From Paraburkholderia hiiakae (lineage in GTDB: Bacteria > Pseudomonadota > Gammaproteobacteria > Burkholderiales > Burkholderiaceae): a stretch of 64,000 nt of DNA. Location: contig NZ_CAJHCQ010000027.1 of NCBI RefSeq assembly GCF_904848665.1, positions 1 to 64,000 of the forward strand, written 5' to 3'. The notes beneath the pieces are model-generated. The model did not search any database. It had not been told where the DNA came from and worked only from the letters and a program-made list of their open reading frames with translations. Below are positions 27,057 through 36,244 of the stretch, piece by piece; within the stretch, counting starts at the first letter, position 1, and the number at the start of each line of letters is the position of its first letter. A program made the position numbers and the translations under genes.

Positions 27057-27749
27057 TCAGGCGAGGCCCGCGCGCTGGCGAGCGATGCGGCGCTCCAGCC
27101 GCCCCGCGAAGCGCGAGATGGCGAAGCACAGGATGAAATAGAACGCGGCGAGCACGAGGAAGGTTTGCAGCGGTTTCGTCAGCGTGATTGTGTTGACCTG
27201 CGCCGCCGAATACGTGAGTTCGGGCACGCCGATCACGTAGGCGAGCGAGGTCGCCTTGATGATCGAGACGAACTGGTTGACTATCGACGGCAGCATGTTG
27301 GCGAGCGCCTGAGGCAACTGTACGTAGCGCATGCTCTGCAGCCACGAGAGGCCGTTCGAGCGCGCGGCTTCCATTTGGCCGCGCGGCAGCCCTTCGAGCC
27401 CGGCACGAACGATCTGCGCGAGGAACGCGCTTTCGTAGACGATGATCGCGCTAACGGCCGTCGTGACCGCCGACACCTCCGCGCCGACCAGTAGCGGCAC
27501 GGCGAAATAGGCCCAGAAAATGAGCATCAGCAGCGGAATACCACGGATCAGGCGTGTCCAGATGCTGGCGGCGCGACGCAAACCGCGCAACGGCGAGACG
27601 AGGGCAAGGCCGATCGCGACGGCAATCGGGAACGACACTGCGAGACCTAGCGCCGAGATGACGAGTGTGATCGCCACGCCGCCGAGCGGCCCATGCGGCC
27701 AGTTGCCGACCAGAAACAGCGCAAGATAGTTATGCAGGATATCGAACAT
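27057..27749 (-). CDS. Polar amino-acid ABC transporter permease (second)
   Basis: A 230-residue HisM/GlnP-type permease with about five helices. It carries the EAA-like loop that docks the ATPase (GLPRGQMEAARSNGLSWLQSM, ending LPQALANMLPSIVN) and the AFLAQIVRAGLEGL motif. It is separated by only 4 bp from the first permease at 27754. The two permeases probably form a heterodimer. Confidence 0.9.
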   Translation of the reverse strand: MFDILHNYLALFLVGNWPHGPLGGVAITLVISALGLAVSFPIAVAIGLALVSPLRGLRRAASIWTRLIRGIPLLMLIFWAYFAVPLLVGAEVSAVTTAVSAIIVYESAFLAQIVRAGLEGLPRGQMEAARSNGLSWLQSMRYVQLPQALANMLPSIVNQFVSIIKATSLAYVIGVPELTYSAAQVNTITLTKPLQTFLVLAAFYFILCFAISRFAGRLERRIARQRAGLA

Positions 27750-27753
27750 GGGC

Positions 27754-28446
27754 TCAGGTTCCGAGCGGAGTCGTACGACGCTTTGCGAAGTGGTCGGAGA
27801 TTGCCATGATGGCGAGCGTGCCGATCAGGTAGAGGACCGTTGCGAGCAGGAATACGTCGAAGGTGCGAAACGTCAGGTTGTCGATCTGGCGGGTGTTGTA
27901 CAGCAGTTCGTGCACGCCGATCGCCATGGCGAGTGAGCTGTCCTTGAAAAGCCGCAGTGCCTGGTTCAGCAGCCCCGGCAGTGCCACGCGCATGCCTTGC
28001 GGCAGTATCACGTAGCGGAACGCCTGCAGGTACGTGAGGCCGATCGAACATGCCGCCTCCTGCTGCGTGTACGGAATCGTGCGCAATCCGGAGCGTAGGT
28101 CTTCCGACATGAAAGCGCCATAGTTGAGCGCCAGCGCTATCGTCGCGAAAAAGAACTCCGTATTCCCCGCGTTGACCCAGTGATAGAGCGGCGAGGGCAG
28201 CAGTTGCGGGACGCCGAAATACCACACGAGGATCTGCACGAGCATCGGCACGTTTCGGTGATATTCGACCACGGCAACGACGAACGCCTTGCACGCCTTG
28301 ACGGGCAGTGCACGCAGCGTCGCGAGCACGACGGCTACGGCGATCGCAAAGAGGCCTGAAACGACGAACAGCTGCAACGTGGTGAGCACACCGTTGCGCA
28401 GCAGAGGCAGATAGCCGTCGTCGAGCAGAAAGGAGAAGTCGAACAT
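27754..28446 (-). CDS. Polar amino-acid ABC transporter permease (first)
   Basis: A 230-residue permease of the same family as its neighbour. The ATPase-docking loop reads GLRTIPYTQQEAACSIGLTY, then FRYVILPQGMRVALPGLLN. The N-terminus has the usual NGVLTTLQLFVVSGLFAIAV helix. It lies 118 bp after the binding-protein gene. Confidence 0.9.
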   Translation of the reverse strand: MFDFSFLLDDGYLPLLRNGVLTTLQLFVVSGLFAIAVAVVLATLRALPVKACKAFVVAVVEYHRNVPMLVQILVWYFGVPQLLPSPLYHWVNAGNTEFFFATIALALNYGAFMSEDLRSGLRTIPYTQQEAACSIGLTYLQAFRYVILPQGMRVALPGLLNQALRLFKDSSLAMAIGVHELLYNTRQIDNLTFRTFDVFLLATVLYLIGTLAIMAISDHFAKRRTTPLGT

Positions 28447-28564
28447 GCTGGGGCAGGTCGTCTGGAGTCGATGAAAAGGATCGCGGGGGCGGCGCGCGTT
28501 GCGTTCCGGCGCCGCCCCGGCAGCTTCTATGACGCTTCGTGCTTCACACGAAGCTCACGCGCGC

Positions 28565-29389
28565 TCACTGCGTCCTGATCGGCTCGACCTTGTAGTCGCG
28601 CGTGAACTTGTACGGCGAGTTCACGCCGAGCCACTTGTAGAAGCTCTGCTGCAAACCGTTCGACTTGTCGTAGTCGTGCAGGATCTTGTTGACCGCGGCC
28701 ATCAGCGCCGGCTCATTCTTGTTCATCACGACGCCCCAGCGCTCCTCGTAGACGGGCGCGGCGAGCATGCGGTATTGCTGGCCGCCCTTTTGCGCCGATT
28801 CGTTCGCAAAGCGCGCGAGGATGTTCTGGCCGGCGACGAGACCATCTACCTTGCCCTGCTGAAGCGCGAGGAAGGCCGATGGAATATCGTGAAACGTCAG
28901 CAGGTTTGAGTTCGGCAGACGGCTGACCGAGACCGCAGCCGAACTCGACCCTTCCGAAGCTGCGATCTTTTTGCCGCCAAGCTGATCGAGATTCTGGATC
29001 GGAGAATCGGCGCGCACCAACACGCGGATCGGCGCTACGTAGTACTGATCGCTATAGTTGACCTGCGCGGCGCGGGCCGGCAACCACGCCATTGCCGCCG
29101 CGAGCACGTCGACGCGGTGCGTCTTCAGTTCGGGAATGCGCGCATCGGTCGACAACGTGCGATGGTCGAGCTTGACGCCAAGCCCTTGGGCAAGTGCACG
29201 ACAGACGTCGACGTCGAAGCCCACGATCTGGCGCGTGGTGGCATCGGGAAAGGCATACGGTTCGCTGGCGTTTTGCGTGCCACACACGAGGGTGCCGCGG
29301 GTCTTGATGTCGGCCAGCTCGTCCGCATTCGCTCTGCCTAGAGTGGCGAGGAGGGTGATCGTCAGGACGGCCAGTTTTCGTTGCCACAT
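28565..29389 (-). CDS. Periplasmic amino-acid-binding protein
   Basis: A 274-residue solute-binding protein of family 3 when started at ATG 29389, which gives a proper signal peptide (KLAVLTITLLATLGRANA, cut before DELADI) and has ggaggag upstream. Family motifs are RGTLVCGTQNASEPYAF, IVGFDVDVCRALAQGLG and the hinge region NLDQLGGKKIAASEGSS. The gene is divergent from a LysR gene. It opens the transport operon of the sulfur cluster, and its likely ligand is a sulfur-containing amino acid by context. Confidence 0.88.
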   Translation of the reverse strand: MWQRKLAVLTITLLATLGRANADELADIKTRGTLVCGTQNASEPYAFPDATTRQIVGFDVDVCRALAQGLGVKLDHRTLSTDARIPELKTHRVDVLAAAMAWLPARAAQVNYSDQYYVAPIRVLVRADSPIQNLDQLGGKKIAASEGSSSAAVSVSRLPNSNLLTFHDIPSAFLALQQGKVDGLVAGQNILARFANESAQKGGQQYRMLAAPVYEERWGVVMNKNEPALMAAVNKILHDYDKSNGLQQSFYKWLGVNSPYKFTRDYKVEPIRTQ

Positions 29390-29519
29390 AAAGCGGGGTC
29401 TCCTCCAGAAAGGAAGTCTCTGCGATGACGGGCGCTGCGCTCGAGCGTGCCCGGCTGTGCGCCGCGGGCCTGCGCCGACGCCCTCACATGCCTCCGGTTG
29501 CATAAATTGTGCTTGAGTG

Positions 29520-29539
29520 TTGACAAGCTTATCGGTCAA
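29520..29539. promoter_or_regulatory. Inverted repeat TTGAC-N10-GTCAA in a LysR divergent promoter
   Basis: ttgac and gtcaa stand 10 bp apart between the binding-protein gene and the LysR gene at 29607. The surrounding DNA is AT-rich. This fits a LysR-type recognition site or overlapping promoter elements. Confidence 0.4.
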
Positions 29540-29606
29540 AATTTTGGCAAACAATTTAATTCTTTGTCAGAAAGCATTAGCACAATTGAACTATCGGATA
29601 CCTGGA

Positions 29607-30476
29607 ATGCGAAACCTCGATATCGATCTCCTGCGCACGTTCGTCGCCATAGCGCAACGCGAAACGTTCGCTGCAGCGGCCGAACAGGTCGGCCGAACCC
29701 AGTCAGCGATCACACAGCAGATGCAGCGGCTCGAACAGGAAGTGGGCTGCTCGCTGTTCGAGAAGCGGGGTCGGCAAAAGATGATGACGACGGATGGCTC
29801 GAGGCTGCTCGCCTACGCGCACAAGATCCTCGCGCTGAACGACCAGGCGGTGCAGCTGGCGCATTCGCGAGGCCCAGGCGAGAAAGTTCGCATAGGATCG
29901 CCGCACGACGTGGCAGATTCGATCCTGCCGAACATGCTGCGGCGTTTATCGAAGCTGTCGACTGAACTGCAGATGGAAATCAATGTCGGACGTAGCCCGT
30001 TCCTGATGGATGCGTTGCGCGACGGAGAACTCGATCTCGTGATCTCGACGCGCTACGACGATGCGTTCCCGGGGGTTACGCTGCGTACGTCGCCGATGGT
30101 ATGGATCTGCGCTGAGGATTTCACGTTCAATCCGGGGGAGCCAGTGCCGCTCGTGATGGCTGACGAGCTGAGCCTGTTTCGCAAGCTGTCGATTGCTGAA
30201 CTCGACGCAAACGACATCCCCTGGCGGACGAGTTTCATGTCTCCAACGCTAACAGGCATCAAGGCCGCGATCAGTGCGGGCCTCGGCGTCACCGCGCGGA
30301 CCACGGAACTGCTCGACGCGAATATGCGCGTACTGACCGAAGGCGATGGTTTGCCGCGCCTGCCGGAGGTTGCGTTCTATCTGTATGTGCAGCCGACTTG
30401 TACGAGCCCCGTGCTGCGCGAATTGTTCGAGTCGACAGAGCGCATCGCGACACGCTTCGGGCCTTCGTTCGGATAG
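29607..30476 (+). CDS. LysR-family transcriptional regulator of the sulfur cluster
   Basis: A 289-residue LysR-type protein. The helix-turn-helix lies at residues 1-60 (LDIDLLRTFVAIAQRETFAAAAEQVGRTQSAITQQMQRLEQEVG) and the effector domain follows. The ATG at 29607 is chosen by alignment to the family start; the frame is open for 30 codons more. It is divergent from the amino-acid ABC operon, so it is the probable regulator of the 22.6-29.4 kb genes. Confidence 0.9.
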   Translation: MRNLDIDLLRTFVAIAQRETFAAAAEQVGRTQSAITQQMQRLEQEVGCSLFEKRGRQKMMTTDGSRLLAYAHKILALNDQAVQLAHSRGPGEKVRIGSPHDVADSILPNMLRRLSKLSTELQMEINVGRSPFLMDALRDGELDLVISTRYDDAFPGVTLRTSPMVWICAEDFTFNPGEPVPLVMADELSLFRKLSIAELDANDIPWRTSFMSPTLTGIKAAISAGLGVTARTTELLDANMRVLTEGDGLPRLPEVAFYLYVQPTCTSPVLRELFESTERIATRFGPSFG

Positions 30477-31399
30477 CGGTAGCGCTCGAGTCTGGCATTT
30501 TCGTTCCCCGGCGACGGACGCCGCCATCCGTTAAGGCCGCGCATGGGTGACATGCTTGAGCGGGTAATCCTCCAGCGCCGCGAGCGTTGTCGCGCGCCGC
30601 TCGCGTTGCTTGTAGCTGCCGCCGTGCTCACCACGCAAACTTGTCGACGTGACGCTGCAGATCCTTGCCCCAGGCAAAACCGCTTCCATCTCCAAGATCG
30701 CGCACCAGCTTGACGACCTTCACCCTCGTGCAATGGGAGAGGAGGGTGTCTAGCACCTTCGGTCACAGGGTACGCAACGAGGATGCGAGATTAATGCGTG
30801 AACCAGCTGAAGCCCGCGTCAGGTGCCCGGTTGCAAAGGGCGATGGACGATCGGAACTAACAATCCACGGCGTCCTGAACGACTCGCACCTCGGGGGCAG
30901 GAACCGCCCGGCAACAAAGATCTGCAGACGGGTTGCCTGATTGCATGCGTCCATATGGACGGGCTAGGGCGGCGCTAAATGCGCTGGGCTTGCCCGTTCC
31001 CCGATTGAGGGTAGTTCCTAGTAATCCTGCTTCGGGGAGGGGCGTGTGATGGTTCACATGCGCCAGTCTACGTGGCAGAAGCAGCTGGCGCTTACGCTGC
31101 CTCGATCGTTCCTCCGCCGGTGCTCTTGACGAGCGATCTGTAATGTGAAATCGAGTAAAACTCCATCGACTGTCTGCCCGAAACTACATGGGTATGCGCT
31201 GCTACGCACCGCACACCGCGGGTAGCACTTCGGCTCGCAACATGATGAACTTAATCATTTCGTGTTCAACACGACGTGAGGTTGCATTTGGGGCTTTGTC
31301 CCGATACCGCGTTGTGGGCACAAGTTCCTAAAAACAACAGGATTCCTTATTTGACAAGCGAGTAGAATTGTCTTGCTTCGACAGAAACGTTTTGACGGC
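30477..31399. other. 923-bp gap with decayed coding remnants
   Basis: No intact gene is seen. On the minus strand at about 30628-30735 a short frame reads KVVKLVRDLGDGSGFAWGKD and ends FAW-stop. It looks like a real protein C-terminus, but I cannot assign it. The rest holds only short frames. This fits an old junction between the sulfur cluster and the aromatic cluster. Confidence 0.5.
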
Positions 31400-31428
31400 G
31401 TTACGCCGGGCACACGTCCCGGCGCAAC
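31400..31428 (-). terminator. GC-rich hairpin after the AAHS transporter
   Basis: cgccggg-N7-cccggcg is extended by gtt/aac across one mismatch. It lies just past the transporter stop. It has no clean T-run, so termination is probable but not certain. Confidence 0.45.
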
Positions 31429-31430
31429 GT

Positions 31431-32807
31431 TCAGTGCGAGTTGAGCGCGTCTTCGGCGATCGGCTGCTGCACGTCCGCGACGCGCGGCGCGTGCCGGCCT
31501 TTCGTAATCATTGCGACGATTGCGACGCAGCCCGTCAGCATCGGCACCGCGCCATACAGAAACAGCGTCTGCTGCGGCAGCGCGAGCGAAATCAGGATGC
31601 CGCCGATCACCGGCCCAATGATCGCGCCGAGCCGCCCGATCCCCATTGCCCATCCGGTGCCGGTCGAGCGGATGAAGGTCGGATACGCGCTGCTTGCGAG
31701 CGCATTGAGGCCGAATTGCCCGCCGACAACGAAGAGCCCGGCCGCGAACACGACGCAGTCGAGCAGCAACGGGTTGTTGCCGATGCTGCCGATCAGCGCG
31801 ATCGACAGCGCAGCGCCACCGAAGAAGGCCGCGAGCGGCCGGATCGTGCCACGGTCCAGCAGCCGGCTGATGACCACGCCGCCGACGATGCCGCCGACCT
31901 GGAAGAAGGAGCTGACGATAACGGCGCGCGTGAGCGGAATGCCGGCGTTCGCGATCACGGTCGGCAGCCAGGTCATCACAAACGTCAGCGTCATCAGGTT
32001 TGCGACGAACGTGATCCACAGCAGCAACGTGAACGACGCGCGGCCTTCGGTGAACAGGTGGCACACCGGCTGGCCCTTCCGGACTTCCTCGCGGGCGACG
32101 AGCCGCGTGTCGGGGCCGATCCGAAGGTCCGGGACGATGCGCACGAGCTTCTCGCGCACGGCGGCGACGTCGCCGTGGCGCAGCAACTGGAAGCGGATCG
32201 ATTCGGGTAGCACGAAGAAGGCCGCCGGCAGCAGCGCGAGCGGCAGCACACCGCCAACGACGAACATCGCCGGCCAGCCGAAGCGCGGAATCAACGCCGC
32301 GGCAGCCCAGCCGCCGGCCGCGCCGCCGATCGTGTAGCCGAGGAACATGATCGTGATTAGCGTTGCCCGCTGGCGCTTCGGCGCGTATTCGGCGGTCAGC
32401 GCTAGCGCGTTCGGCACCGCGAAGCCGACGCCGATGCCCGCAAGCAGGCGCAGTATCGACAGCGACGCGATCGTCGTCGCCCACGCGGCAGCGAGTGTGA
32501 ACAGGCCGAACACCGCCATGCCGGCGATCATCATCGTGCGCCGGCCGTAGCGGTCGGCCGCGCTGCCGCCGAGCGTCGCGCCGAGCATCATGCCGACCAT
32601 GCTGGTCGTGAACACCGGCACGAACGCCGGGCTGGCGATGTGCCACGCGCGGATCACCGACGGCGCGACGTAACCGATCATCTGCTGGTCGAAGCCGTCG
32701 AACACCATGATCACCATCGACCAGAACACCAGCTGGAAATGGAAACGGCGCAGCCGTCCTCCCTCGATTGCCGCGCCGACATCGACGCTGGCGGTGCCTT
32801 CCTTCAT
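31431..32807 (-). CDS. AAHS-family aromatic acid:H+ symporter (MFS)
   Basis: A 458-residue 12-helix permease. The signature of the aromatic acid symporters is present: MVFDGFDQQMIGYVAPSV in helix 1, then GGSAADRYGRRTMMI and FAVPNALALTAEYAPKRQRA, with the mid-loop GPDTRLVAREEVRKGQP. It starts at ATG 32807. It is divergent from the FAD hydroxylase gene across a region with direct repeats, and should bring the aromatic substrate of the gentisate pathway into the cell. Confidence 0.9.
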   Translation of the reverse strand: MKEGTASVDVGAAIEGGRLRRFHFQLVFWSMVIMVFDGFDQQMIGYVAPSVIRAWHIASPAFVPVFTTSMVGMMLGATLGGSAADRYGRRTMMIAGMAVFGLFTLAAAWATTIASLSILRLLAGIGVGFAVPNALALTAEYAPKRQRATLITIMFLGYTIGGAAGGWAAAALIPRFGWPAMFVVGGVLPLALLPAAFFVLPESIRFQLLRHGDVAAVREKLVRIVPDLRIGPDTRLVAREEVRKGQPVCHLFTEGRASFTLLLWITFVANLMTLTFVMTWLPTVIANAGIPLTRAVIVSSFFQVGGIVGGVVISRLLDRGTIRPLAAFFGGAALSIALIGSIGNNPLLLDCVVFAAGLFVVGGQFGLNALASSAYPTFIRSTGTGWAMGIGRLGAIIGPVIGGILISLALPQQTLFLYGAVPMLTGCVAIVAMITKGRHAPRVADVQQPIAEDALNSH

Positions 32808-32852
32808 GTTCTGTCTCCGACCCCGGTTCCAGTTTGAACCGCGTGTGATGAG

Positions 32853-32884
32853 TGACTACGATCAAAATTGACTATGATCAAATT
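32853..32884. promoter_or_regulatory. Two 16-bp direct repeats, operator candidates
   Basis: tgactacgatcaaaat is followed directly by tgactatgatcaaatt, with 14 of 16 positions matching. A third, weaker copy (tgagtgagatcaaata) lies at 32996-33011 just upstream of the FAD hydroxylase. All contain gatcaaa. They sit in the divergent promoter region, so they are likely regulator sites, perhaps for the TetR or MarR protein encoded nearby. Confidence 0.5.
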
Positions 32885-33062
32885 TAACGGGTGAGCGGGG
32901 GCGAATGCATCGGGGGAAACCCTTGGCCGCCGCGAGCCCGAGCCGCGCTTGACAGCGTAAATTCCCGGCCCATAAAATTGAATCACGCTCAAAAATGAGT
33001 GAGATCAAATATTGGGCCGTGATCGGGCCGGCAACGAATACTTTCAGTGACAAGGAATGAAC

Positions 33063-34268
33063 ATGAAGCGTGACCCCATCGTGATTTCCGGCGGCGGCCC
33101 GGTCGGTCTCGTCGCGGCGCTGGCGCTCGCGAAGCGCGGCCTCGACGTGTGCGTGCTCGAAATCGAGTCGCAGATCCCGACCGACCTGCGCGCGGGCACG
33201 TTCCATCCGCCGACGGTGGAGATGCTCGCCGAACTGGGCGTCGGCGCGGAACTGGTTGCAGCCGGCATCCCGGTGCCGGAATGGCAGATTCGCGATCGCC
33301 GCGCGGGCGTGATCGCGCGGTTCGATCTCGCGGCGATCGCGGATCTGACGCCTTACCCGTTCCGCCTGCACTGCGAGCAGCACAAGCTGTCGAGCATCCT
33401 GTACCGGATCCTCGGCGCGATGCCGAACGTCACGCTGCTGTTCGGCCATCGCTGCACGGCGGTCGAGCAGGACGACGACGGCGTGACCGTGCGCTTTCAG
33501 GCGCCGGACGGCGACGGCGCCATTCGCGCGAGCTACGTGATCGGCGCGGACGGCGCGCACAGCGCGGTGCGCAAGTCGCTCGGCGTCGAATTCGAAGGCT
33601 TCACGTGGCCGGAGCGCTTCCTCGTGTTCGCGACCGACTACGATCTGCGCGAGCAGGGCTTCACGGGCAATGCGTACATCGCGGATCCGGACGAATGGGT
33701 CGCGATCTTCATCCAGCCGCACGACGGCCCGCCGGGGATCTGGCGCATGGCATTCCCGATTCCGCCCGAACTCGACGACGCGGACGTGCTCGCGGACGAC
33801 TACGTGCAAAGCCGCATCAAGGGTTTTCTGTCGTCGGACCAGGACTATCCGATCCTGTACCGCAGCGTGTACCGGGTGCACCAGCGCGTCGCCAGCCGCT
33901 TCCGGGTCGGCCGGGCGATGCTGGTTGGCGACGCCGCGCACATCAACAATCCGCTCGGCGGGATGGGGCTGAACAGCGGTATTCATGACGCGATCAACCT
34001 CACCGGCAAGCTATGTGATGTGATGCTGAACGGCGCGCCCGACAGCCTGCTCGATCTCTACGACCGGCAGCGCCGCCAGACCAACATCGAGTACGTTCAG
34101 GCGATCACGATCCGCAACAAGCGGCTGCTCGAAGAAAAGGATCCGGCCGTACGCACGGAGCGGCTGGACGAGATGCGCACCATCGCGGCCGATCCAGTCA
34201 GCGCGCGGCAATACCTGATGAATTCGTCGATGATCGCGAGCATCCGCCGCGCCGCCGAAATCGTCTGA
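33063..34268 (+). CDS. FAD-dependent aromatic hydroxylase (group A)
   Basis: A 401-residue flavoprotein monooxygenase of the p-hydroxybenzoate-hydroxylase superfamily. It has the dinucleotide motif VISGGGPVGLVAALALAKRG, the DG motif VIGADGAHSAVRKSLG and the GD motif MLVGDAAHINNPLGGMGLN. It is shorter than MhpA but similar in style. ATG 33063 fits aagga at six bases; ATG 33057 overlaps that site. In this cluster it most simply makes gentisate from 3-hydroxybenzoate or salicylate using NAD(P)H and O2. The exact substrate is inferred from context. Confidence 0.85.
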   Translation: MKRDPIVISGGGPVGLVAALALAKRGLDVCVLEIESQIPTDLRAGTFHPPTVEMLAELGVGAELVAAGIPVPEWQIRDRRAGVIARFDLAAIADLTPYPFRLHCEQHKLSSILYRILGAMPNVTLLFGHRCTAVEQDDDGVTVRFQAPDGDGAIRASYVIGADGAHSAVRKSLGVEFEGFTWPERFLVFATDYDLREQGFTGNAYIADPDEWVAIFIQPHDGPPGIWRMAFPIPPELDDADVLADDYVQSRIKGFLSSDQDYPILYRSVYRVHQRVASRFRVGRAMLVGDAAHINNPLGGMGLNSGIHDAINLTGKLCDVMLNGAPDSLLDLYDRQRRQTNIEYVQAITIRNKRLLEEKDPAVRTERLDEMRTIAADPVSARQYLMNSSMIASIRRAAEIV

Positions 34269-34278
34269 TTCAAGAGAT

Positions 34279-34319
34279 CCGTCAAACGCGGCGCCCAGGC
34301 GGGGCGCCGCGTTTGACGG
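34279..34319. terminator. Bidirectional terminator hairpin, 18-bp perfect stem
   Basis: ccgtcaaacgcggcgccc and its exact reverse complement surround a 5-base loop between the convergent hydroxylase and TetR genes. The stem is strong, although no T-run follows. Confidence 0.7.
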
Positions 34320-34357
34320 CGCGAACTGTTGCGCACCGCCGGCCGGCGATGCGACGT

Positions 34358-35074
34358 TCAGGATGCGCGTACGCTTTTCTTCGCGCTGCCTTTCGTCGCT
34401 GGCGCTGACGGATAAACGCCCTTCATGGCAAGCCGCAAGACGTCGCGCAGCCTGGCGATACCGGACTCGACCTGCGGCTTCGGCGAAGCGAGCCAGCGCC
34501 GCACCTCGGTCATGTAGATCGTCATCATCAGCGACGCGATTGCTTCGGGCTTTTCATCGGGCACGATCTCGCCCAGCGCCTGCTTGTCGGCGATCATCTG
34601 CGTGAGCACATCGAGCGTGCGCGTGCGCCTCGCATAGAAACGCGCGATCTCGCCTTCATCGGCTTCTTCGCCGACCAGATACGCGTGGGTTTCGCGCACC
34701 GCGGGTCGGGAAAGGGCGGGTTCGTTGGCCCAGATCTCATAGCGGATCTTGAAGAAAGCGGTGACCTGATCGACCAGCGAGGTCTTTTTCTTGAATGCGC
34801 CTGAGGCGCGTTCGGTCGCTTCCTCCAGTTCGTCGTTGACGATCAGAAGCAGCAGGTCGCGCTTGTCCTTCGCGTAGACGAACAGCGTGCCGATCGCGAC
34901 GTCCGCGCGCATCGCGATCTCGCGGGTGGTGGCCGCGTCGTAGCCCTTCTCGACGAAGGTCGCGCGCGCGGCCGCCTTGATGCGCTGGCGCTTGTCGAGC
35001 TTGTTGCGCTCGCGCAGGCCCAGTGTCCGGTCGGGCACGGCGTTGCTCGCGGCGGGAGTTTTTCGGGTGGCCAT
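34358..35074 (-). CDS. TetR-family transcriptional regulator
   Basis: A 238-residue TetR-type repressor. The DNA-binding domain is at about residues 24-80 (KLDKRQRIKAAARATFVEKG, then TTREIAMRADVAIGTLFVYAKDKRDLL). The long C-terminal ligand domain ends in a Lys/Ser-rich tail. It is divergent from the FAH-family hydrolase at 35320 and convergent with the FAD hydroxylase. It likely represses the gentisate genes until an aromatic ligand binds. Confidence 0.9.
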   Translation of the reverse strand: MATRKTPAASNAVPDRTLGLRERNKLDKRQRIKAAARATFVEKGYDAATTREIAMRADVAIGTLFVYAKDKRDLLLLIVNDELEEATERASGAFKKKTSLVDQVTAFFKIRYEIWANEPALSRPAVRETHAYLVGEEADEGEIARFYARRTRTLDVLTQMIADKQALGEIVPDEKPEAIASLMMTIYMTEVRRWLASPKPQVESGIARLRDVLRLAMKGVYPSAPATKGSAKKSVRAS

Positions 35075-35112
35075 CGGAATACGCTCAATTTTGAACAGGT
35101 TTCGAATTTTTC

Positions 35113-35126
35113 AGACTTTATAGTCT
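35113..35126. promoter_or_regulatory. Operator candidate agact-ttat-agtct
   Basis: A perfect 5-bp inverted repeat with a 4-bp spacer lies 39 bp upstream of the TetR start in an AT-rich patch. TetR genes are usually autoregulated from such sites. Confidence 0.4.
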
Positions 35127-35319
35127 TCCGTATTCGTCTGCAAGGCCGGACCGGTCTGCGTTTCAATAATTTTGATAATACCTATCACCCTGCAGATCTC
35201 GACGGCATATGTCCAGAGCGAATAACGTAGGGTCTGGGGCCGGCGGCACGCAAACCTCGCTGGCGAAATGTCCGTTGCCGAAGCGGCGCGGACGGAAGAA
35301 CACTCAGGAGACGCAGTCC

Positions 35320-36177
35320 ATGAAATTCTGTCGATTCGACGCCAATCGTCTTGGCATTATCGAAGGAGAACTGATTTACGACGTGACGCCGGCACTCGAT
35401 GTGCTGCCTTCGTTGCGCTATCCGCTGCCGAACGGCGATTTGCTGATCGAGCATCTCGACGCCGTGCGCGAGCGCGCTGGCCAGTTGATGCGCGAAGCGC
35501 CGGTCGTCGCTGTGCGCGACGTGCGGCTTCTGAGCCCGGTCGCGAATCCGGGGAAGATCATCGCGGCGCCGGTGAACTATACGAAGCACTTGATGGAAGT
35601 GCTCGCCGACAAGGGTTTGCATCACGGCAACCTGATCAATCACATCCAGAAGGCGGGGCTGTTCCTGAAGGCGGGCAGCTCGCTCGTCGGCGCGGGCGAG
35701 GGCGTGCGGCTCGTGCACACGGATCGGCGCAACGACCACGAGGTCGAGCTGGCGGTCGTGATCGGCAAGCGCGGCAGCAATATCAAGCGCGAGAACGCGC
35801 TCGATTACGTCGCCGGATACTGTATCGGCCTCGACATGACGATTCGTGGGCCGGAGGAACGCAGCCTGCGCAAGTCGCCGGACAGCTACACCGTGCTCGG
35901 TCCGTGGCTCGTGACGCGCGACGAACTCGGCGACCCGGGCTCGCTCGACCTGTCGATCGCGGTGAGCGGTGAGGTACGGCAGCAGGCGAACACGCGCGAC
36001 CTGATCCTCGGCGTGCCGGAGCTGATCGAATTCGCGTCGTCGTTCTACACGCTGAACCCGGGCGACGTGATCATCACCGGTACACCGGAAGGCGTGTCGC
36101 CGGTGGTGCCGGGTGACACGATGGTCGCATCGATCGAGCGCATCGGCAACATGACAGTACAGGTGAGCGCTGCGTGA
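35320..36177 (+). CDS. FAH-family hydrolase (fumarylpyruvate hydrolase-like)
   Basis: A 285-residue member of the fumarylacetoacetate hydrolase superfamily. The metal site is visible as DRRNDHEVELAVVIGK (acidic residues), with VAGYCIGLDMTIRGPEER, SYTVLGPWLVT and GDVIITGTPEGVSPV. ATG 35320 has caggag in front; the frame is open upstream without protein-like sequence. It stands 67 bp before gentisate dioxygenase. The likely step is cleavage of fumarylpyruvate to fumarate and pyruvate. No maleylpyruvate isomerase gene is seen, so direct hydrolysis of maleylpyruvate is also possible. Confidence 0.85.
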   Translation: MKFCRFDANRLGIIEGELIYDVTPALDVLPSLRYPLPNGDLLIEHLDAVRERAGQLMREAPVVAVRDVRLLSPVANPGKIIAAPVNYTKHLMEVLADKGLHHGNLINHIQKAGLFLKAGSSLVGAGEGVRLVHTDRRNDHEVELAVVIGKRGSNIKRENALDYVAGYCIGLDMTIRGPEERSLRKSPDSYTVLGPWLVTRDELGDPGSLDLSIAVSGEVRQQANTRDLILGVPELIEFASSFYTLNPGDVIITGTPEGVSPVVPGDTMVASIERIGNMTVQVSAA

Positions 36178-36244
36178 GCGCAGCCGCCGACCTCGAAGCG
36201 ATCGGCCTGGGCACCCGGGCCGCGCGATTCACGGAGACTCCGAA

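Noticed and set aside
31255..32865. 536-codon minus-strand frame overlapping the AAHS transporter
   Set aside because: It is the transporter read in the wrong frame, with a very high Arg and Ala content.
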